Source: Deuterostichococcus epilithicus (lineage: Eukaryota > Chlorophyta > Trebouxiophyceae > Prasiolales > Stichococcaceae). Taken from it: a stretch of 64,000 nucleotides of DNA. The notes beneath the pieces are model-generated. The model saw only the letters and a list, made by a program, of their open reading frames with translations. It had not been told where the DNA came from and did not search any database. Position 1 is the first letter of the stretch. Each line of letters begins with the position of its first letter. This document shows positions 57,886-64,000 of this stretch, in pieces. The position numbers and the translations under genes were made by a program. Location of the stretch: positions 868,001-932,000 of the forward strand of contig JAVTLE010000018.1 in the NCBI GenBank assembly GCA_033439295.1, written 5' to 3'.

Positions 57886-59815
57886 TTAGCGTCAGACTAT
57901 GGCACATTGCCACGGCCTTGGTTAAGAGGTGCAAGATGCCTGGCAGGACGTCTGCATGCCCATGGGGAGCACAAATGCACCGAAGGTTACCTTCCTGCCA
58001 GGTGCCCCAGTCACGACGGTGCCTTGGCCGCGGGCGTCCTGGCTCTTCGCAGCACTGTACGGCTGCTGCTCAAATGCCGCAGGCCCTGCAGTTTAAGGCA
58101 GGCTTTGTAACGATGAGGATCGGCGAGGCTTCATGCTTTCGGAGCCAGTACTGGATAATGTGTTCGACAAATGCTTGATGGCCGTATGCACCACCTGCAC
58201 CTAAAGGCTGGTTCGGTGCCAACATCACATCAAGGTGCTGTGCAATATCGCACGCTCTCGCAACTCACGAGGCAAAGTCTTTCCGACACCTAAATTCACC
58301 TGTGGGCACGAAGCTGGATGCTGAGACGTTGAGCGCCCTGCGCTCAACCGCTGAGGGCACGTCGCCATGCTGGGCCAAGTGCTGATGACCGGAAGCAGGA
58401 TCAGTCGGCTTTGGTTCAGCTGGTGGAGGCTTGCCAGACATACACAATCGACTGGGTGTGAAAGGCTAGAAGCGCGCCGAGACGCATGTATGGCTCCGGA
58501 CAGCTGATGAGAGAAGCGTTCGAGGAATTTTGAGAGTGCACGATGGCCCGGGCCGCATCTGCACATCTGTCTCTTGCATGTCGCTGCTATTCATAGTAGC
58601 TGTGCATGATTAGGACTTCTCCAACTGTCCACACTCCACAGGCCTATGCGTCAGCCTTATTACCAGCTGCAATCGATCGCTGATCAGCACAGCTTGCGGA
58701 AACGAGGCCGCCTGACGCATCCGCGACAGCATCCGCCTTCGTAACCCCACGCTGCAATCGACGAGACAAACAGCTGGGTGTAACGGTCACACACAACGGC
58801 AAGGCCGAGTGCTGCCGATTGCTGACTCCAGCACCCGTGCAGCTCGGACGTCTCCATCTGCTCACGGCTGTACCGCGCTGCAAACAGCCAGCCGGCCCGG
58901 ACTGCACCTCACCCGGAAGCAACATCAGGGACATCGGCTGGCCCAAAACGCAGGTGAGCACGCTCCATGCACATAAGTTGCAGCTCGCGGAAGGTTCTCG
59001 TTGCCATCGTTTGACTGAATGGCGCAGCTTGCTGGCCCAATGCCTGTTTGCATGTGCCCTTGGGCTGCGCTGTCACCTTCCTACTGCAGTTGGTGACTGG
59101 ATTTGCCAGGCACCAGAGGTTCAGGCATCGGAATGTTGCCTTCAAAGCCCAGTTGCGGTGCTATCCACGCGATCTGTGTGGGCCTTCAAGAGGCACATGT
59201 GGTTGGAGCGGTTTACTGGGCTGCGTCCCAGACAAAACGCACACAACCGTTTTGAGATGCTGACAAGGGTCAGGCGTCCTGTCAACAGGTTCACGTCTCC
59301 TTATACAGGTGAAACCGTGCGGAGGTAGCAGCCCATCGAGGCGGGGCCGAGGCAGTCGAGCATCACTGGTCTTGGTGGCGGTGCTGCACGGTCGCGGCTG
59401 GGCGCGGGACATGGCGGGCAGCGCGTGAGCGCAGGGCGGCGCTAGGCCCGACTGGGGCGAGCGGCCCGGATGTCGGACCCGAATCAGCAGCATCAGCAGG
59501 CCGCCGCAGAAGACAGGCGCCAGCCGCAGCGCGGGCAGCAGGGCACAGGTCAGTGTCTGTGGGAATGCGCACTCGTCGCCGTGTTTTGCACTGGATGACA
59601 CAGCGCCGACAGCAGAACGGGCAAGCTGGCAACGCCGCACGCCGCCGCGGCAGAGGAACCGCATCAGCTCTTTGACAAGGCCTGCCGGTGCACAGCCAGC
59701 AGCACCAACAGACTCATGAGCAAGCGCTGCCCCTGCTGCTGCGGCACTGGGCTTGTGCCACCCGTCACACGTGTCGACATCGCCACCTGCCGCCACAGGG
59801 GCCCGGGACACGGAC
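57886..59815. other. Divergent promoter region between RNF10 and CDH1
   Basis: 1.9 kb between two head-to-head starts. It should hold both promoters and 5' UTRs. Open frames inside lack family signatures. A non-coding 5' exon of CDH1 could lie here; I cannot place one. Confidence 0.45.
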
Positions 59816-62800
59816 ATGCCGCAGGCTGGCGCCTTTGCGACGCCAATGGGCTCGCCCACGTCGGCGGCCACGCGTGCGCGCATCGCCAGCGGCGGCGCCG
59901 CCAGCTCGACCCGCTCGCTCTCAGACTTCCCGTCCCCCCGCTCCAGGTACTGCTCCACTGTGTATCGTTTTTAGGACCCCAGGCATCGGCAGCCGCACCT
60001 CCTCAAGCGCTCTTCTCAGCGGCGCCACCCTGGCATGCTGGAGCCTGTTGCACACGCATGCTTCATGACGAGGTCGCAAGCCATTGCTGTTGCTGTGGCT
60101 CATAGTGCCGATGGTAAAACATCACATGACAGGAGCGGCAGGGACCAGGTGGTGTACAGTGACCGCTTCATTCCGTCACGCTCGGCGGCCGCGCGGCGCA
60201 ACTTCTCGGCGCTGGACCGCGAGTCGGCCGCCTCGGAGTCGGCGCGCTACTCCGACCGCGAGGTGGGGCTGAGCGCCAGGGCTTGTTGAACATGCGAGGT
60301 CCAGATGGCCGGGAACCCTTGCAGCGGGCAGCGCCGGGCAGTGGCAGCGCGCCTGCAGCGGCTTGCGGACGCTGGTGCACTTGCTGATGCTTCGAGACAG
60401 TCCGAAAACCCGCCACAGCCACTGACACCCAAGGCTGTGGTCCGAACTCCTCAGGCGTATCCTGCGGTCGATGTCGCCTGCAGCTGCTGTTCCCAGGGCA
60501 CCTGGCCAGGCGGCAGGTGTTGCACAGATGCCCTGTGCCATGGAGCCGTCCATAGGGCAGCGCCTCCCAGGCTGTGCATCCTACGATTCGTCGCTGAATC
60601 CTCGACACTGCTGTGCAGGAGTCCAACCCGGCGTACCAGCAGCTGCTGCAGGCAGAGCTGCTGGGGCGGCCGGCAGCCGGCAGCCCCGAAAAGGCCAGCT
60701 TCCGCGACAATGCCGCGCCTGGCGGCCTCGGCAGCCCCAGCCACAGCCCCGCCAAGAAGATGCTGCGCTTCCAGGCTGGCGACAGGTGCGCCGGCAGGTC
60801 GCGGCGCCTTGATCCCAAGATATGCCCAGAGCACAAAATGGCTAAGCTGGAGTGGCAGGCACTCCAAGACGGCGATCGGCTGCAGCTCCTGACGGGTGTT
60901 GAGGGCGCTGCAGTTGCGGGGCGATCATGCCACAAAGAAGGGGGGCCGACGGTCCGCAGGGAAGGTCAGACCAGAGCCACGCAGCGTCAGCCCCTGACCC
61001 CTCCGCTTGCGACGCACCGCAGGTTCAGCCCCATCGCGGGGCCAGCAGCCACCAGCCCCTTCATACGCAGCCCCGTGGGCAGCGACGCGCCGGGCGCCAC
61101 CGGGCCCGCCTCGCCGCGGCGCGCACCTCGCAAAATCGCAAAGTCGCCCTACAAGGTGGGTGGGGGGGGCGCTTGTGCGTGTCCACGGCTTGTCATCCCA
61201 TGGCTCCAACCATGGCCAGCAGCTGACCGCCGGCCTCCTGCTGCATGAAGCTTCAAGTGTCATACATCAAGCTTCATGAATGTGTGAGGATTGAGGTGCT
61301 GCACGAACGGCAGTCACAATGCGGCTGGGATTTTGTCTGCACATGCCCAAGCGCCGGCGCTGCAGGACCACCTTTGCATTCGGGAAACTGGTGCAGTTCA
61401 CATCCGGTATAATTTCACAATCGTTACAGTCACACAAGTCGTTGTTAAAGCAGGTGCTGGACGCGCCGGCGCTGCAGGACGACTTCTACCTCAACCTGGT
61501 TGACTGGTCCGCGCAGAACGTGCTCGCCGTCGGCCTTGGTGCGCTCTCTAAACTCTGAATTATTCAGCTGACTGTGAAACTCTGCTCCGTCTGCCTGGCT
61601 TGCTGCCGCTCGCCCATGGGGCGCCGCAGCCGCCTCCTTTGCCCGCGCAGCAGCGGCAGCCCCAGCCGCACGAGCGCCCCCGCATCGGCCGAGCCAGCTT
61701 CTGGCAGAACCGCCGGCGTCGCCCCAAAAGCACAACCGAAACCCTGACAATGGGAGTATGGAAGAGCGTCCCAAGTGAGACACGTCCCGGCTCAGGCGGC
61801 CTGCCTCGCGCGCGCAGGCACGTGTGTGTACCTGTGGTCTGCGGCGACGTCGCGGGTGCACAAGCTGTGCGAGCTGGGCACCCCCCACCAGCCAGACAGC
61901 GTGTGTTCCGTTGCCTGGTCGGGCCGCGGCTCCTTCCTGGCTGTCGGCACAGCCCGCAACGAGACCCAGATCTGGGACGTCCAGAAGTCGCAGCTGTGAG
62001 TGCACCTGTGGTCACTGGCTCGACTTCCGATGCGATACATGTGTTGGGGTATGTATGTGATGGCTGATGCGTTTGCTGCCGGCCCCTCATGCCGAAGGCT
62101 GACGAGGTTGCACCCCTTGCCGCAGCCCCCCGCGTCAGTGGCAAGCAGTGCTGGCTCGCCATGCTTCCCCGCTCCGCAGTCCGATCCGCCCGGCCTGCCG
62201 GGTCATGCACCCTGCACCACAAGGCGGCTCGTTCTCCAGACATCGGAGGACTCCTCCTGGCCAAATGTTGGAGGCAGACACTGACAGGGGGCTGTGCCGC
62301 TGAACCCTGAACCCTGCGCCACAGGGTGCGCAGCATGCAGGGCCACCGCGCACGGGTGGGCTGCATGGCATGGAGCAGCCATCTGCTGTCGACAGGCAGC
62401 CGCGACAAGACCATCCTGCAGCGCGACGTGCGCGCGCCCGAGGACTGGACCAGCCGCCTCGCGGCGCACCGCTCGGAGGTGGGGCCAAATAATATTTCAA
62501 TGTTGGCCCACCCTGGAGCGGCAGGGCCAGTCATGTGTTGCAGTCTCTGTCGCTTGCAGGCATGCTTTGTGTATGGGCCACCATGGCAACGCTTCCACCT
62601 GCCTGCTTCTGGGCACCTTGCGGCCAACATCGCACGTTCAAATGGCGCAGACAGCATGCTATTGTCTGTGCCGTGCTCACCCCGCCCAATGTGCGCGCTC
62701 CCTGCGCGCAGGTGTGTGGCCTGAAGTGGGCGCCGGACGACCGGCAGCTGGCGAGCGGCGGCAACGACAACCAGCTCTACTGCTGGTCCTCCACATCCAG

Positions 62801-63905
62801 CCAGCCCGTGCTGCGCTTTGATGACCACCAGGTGCATCGCTTGTCCGCAAGCTTCGCTAAGGAGACAAGCCAGAAGACAAAATCAACTAGTGCGCATCTT
62901 GGTCGCTCCATTGTGTGCCCTCGCGGCGCTATGTGGGTTCGGAACCTCCTCGACAGTCGGTGCTGTGCTTCGATGACCATCAGGTGCGCCTTTGGATCAG
63001 GGTTGCGGAGTTTCTGCGAGCACAGACTTGTGCAATGTGACTACAGAGTCGCATGAATGTAACCATTGATGCTTGTTGGTGCTGCGTTTAGACGGCCGTC
63101 AGATGTCACCTGCCCCACCTGGCGTGCACCCATGCTGCAAATTTCGGCGTCATGTCTTTGCAGCATTGCCCAGCCAGCCTGGCGTGCCGCAATTTGCACG
63201 AAGCACTCGCACACTGATCCAGAGGGCTCGATGTGTTGAGGGCGATAGACTCTGATCAGAGTCTCTCGTTGAACAGCTATACTACCCCTGGGTCAGTCAC
63301 CTCTAGGATGCCTTTCTTGACCAAGGCAAATCACTGCGCATCCCGCAGGGAATGAAAGCAGGGCTCGAGACTGGCATCACAGCGCAAGACCCTGATCTAC
63401 ACACACGTACACATCCGTCCAGCCCCCAATCAGTGCTCAGCCGCCGAGCAGGCTCGTGAAATCCCTGTAAAACGCAAGCACACCACCGCCCTGCACAGGC
63501 GGCGGTCAAGGCGATAGCGTGGAGCCCGCACCAGCACGGGCTGCTGGCCAGCGGCGGCGGCACCGCAGACCGCTGCATTCGCTTCTGGAACACCGCCTCA
63601 GGCGCCGCGCTCACTGCCATCGACACCGGGTCCCAGGTGCGCCGCTGCTGCCGCTGCTGCTGTTGCGGCAGCTGCTGACCTGCTGTGGCGGCAGTTGATT
63701 CTGAGATAGAGTGAATGGTGCTCATGGCAGATGCAGGCCAAGCAGGCGGCACATCTTGCCAAAGTCCTGCGGATGCTGCAGGCATGTTCCGTGAACCCTG
63801 CTCATGCGCACGTGATCACCGCTGCCCATGGCACAGGTGTGCAACCTGTCGTGGAGCCGCAATGTCAACGAGATCGTGTCGACGCACGGCTACAGCCAGA
63901 ATCAG
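59816..63905 (+). CDS. CDH1: APC/C activator CDH1 / FZR (CCS52 type), 3' end outside the window
   Basis: WD40 co-activator that brings D-box and KEN substrates to the anaphase-promoting complex in late mitosis and G1. Exons: 59816-59946, 60142-60262, 60619-60785, 61023-61155, 61454-61538, 61818-61995, 62325-62478, 62712-62831, 63499-63636, 63837-63905. All phases close, giving 432 residues so far. The N-terminus has Ser-Pro sites ([15 protein letters not shown]) fitting CDK control. The C-box reads DRFIPSR near residue 50, and [20 protein letters not shown] leads into the propeller. Repeats show [70 protein letters not shown] and STHGYSQNQ. These separate it from CDC20. About 60 residues including the terminal Ile-Arg must lie beyond the window. 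Confidence 0.93.
61341..61386 (+). repeat. Exon-edge echo before CDH1 exon 5
   Basis: Copy of the exon 5 start (source 61450-61490), 112 nt upstream. It reads [10 protein letters not shown] against [10 protein letters not shown]. Confidence 0.8.
62953..62990 (+). repeat. Exon-edge echo after CDH1 exon 8
   Basis: Copy of the exon 8 end and donor (source 62799-62840), offset 152 nt. The DDHQ|GT region is recognisable and the GT is kept. Confidence 0.8.
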
Positions 63906-64000
63906 GTGCGCTTTGGCGGCCGCCTCCCTGCAGCCTGGGTTGATGCGCGGCTACTGAAGCCAACCTCCCGGCACCCTGCCTCTCGCCATCGATGCCCATG

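Noticed and set aside
59161-59958. 265-codon minus-strand open frame upstream of CDH1
   Set aside because: It overlaps CDH1 exon 1 in antisense and has no family features; the plus-strand exon is fixed by phase with the C-box exon.
131-62990. Mis-assembled haplotypes as the source of the intron copies
   Set aside because: Copies differ by frameshifts and lost conserved residues, occur on both donor and acceptor sides, show graded decay and cluster in spacing. Not fully excluded, so long reads are named as a test.
1-64000. Retroelements, Polintons, DNA transposons, CRISPR arrays, tRNA or rRNA genes
   Set aside because: I looked for reverse transcriptase, integrase or capsid motifs, terminal repeats, regular spacer arrays and RNA gene consensus boxes and saw none I could support.

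Overview
The window looks like nuclear DNA of a green alga (core chlorophyte). It is GC-rich and densely split by short introns that mostly begin GTGCG, GTGAG or GTGGG. The genes are typically plant or algal: a plant-type phosphatidylserine decarboxylase with C2 and EF-hand domains, a CDH1/CCS52-type APC/C activator, an M43 metalloprotease fused to Pro/Ser-rich hinges, and a nuclear gene for a bacterial-type (mitochondrial or plastid) ribosomal protein L2. Scattered N bases mark it as draft assembly. I found no tRNA, rRNA, CRISPR array or recognisable transposon.

Layout, left to right: the 3' end of an organellar L2 gene (+, 3-773); a lipid-droplet hydrolase LDAH (-, 1599-4103); two related secreted, tail-anchored Cys/Ala/Pro proteins (-, 4476-6438 and 6835-10206); an unknown Ala-rich nuclear-type protein (+, 10649-12536); a BTB-BACK-MATH protein (-, about 12.9-17.1 kb); a 30-exon ABCC/MRP transporter (+, 17966-30620); a large modular M43 metalloprotease and extracellular-matrix gene (+, 32020-41642); phosphatidylserine decarboxylase (-, 43700-51109); an RNF10 orthologue (-, 51890-57885); and CDH1/FZR (+, 59816 to beyond the last exon in view, 63905). 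For the ABCC, PSD, RNF10, LDAH and CDH1 genes I placed exon edges by family homology. The reading phase closes at every junction, which supports these models strongly. The genes do not form a pathway cluster. LDAH and PSD are both lipid genes but lie 40 kb apart.

The most striking signal is not a gene. In at least 16 introns of six genes, the edge of the neighbouring exon, together with its splice site, is present again inside the intron as a decayed direct copy ('exon-edge echo'). Echoes follow donor sites and precede acceptor sites, sometimes twice in a row, and most lie 104-133 nt from the true edge. One case is a fresh 22-nt tandem copy of a 5' splice site. This suggests a recurrent local-duplication process at exon-intron borders that builds or enlarges introns in this lineage.

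Other points of interest: the RNF10 RING has lost exactly three ligands of one zinc site while the other site is intact; the M43 gene has a 14-nt microexon carrying the Met-turn and a tandem four-exon module with identical exon lengths; three GC-AG introns occur, one splitting a Walker A motif; and the BTB-BACK-MATH domain order is unusual.
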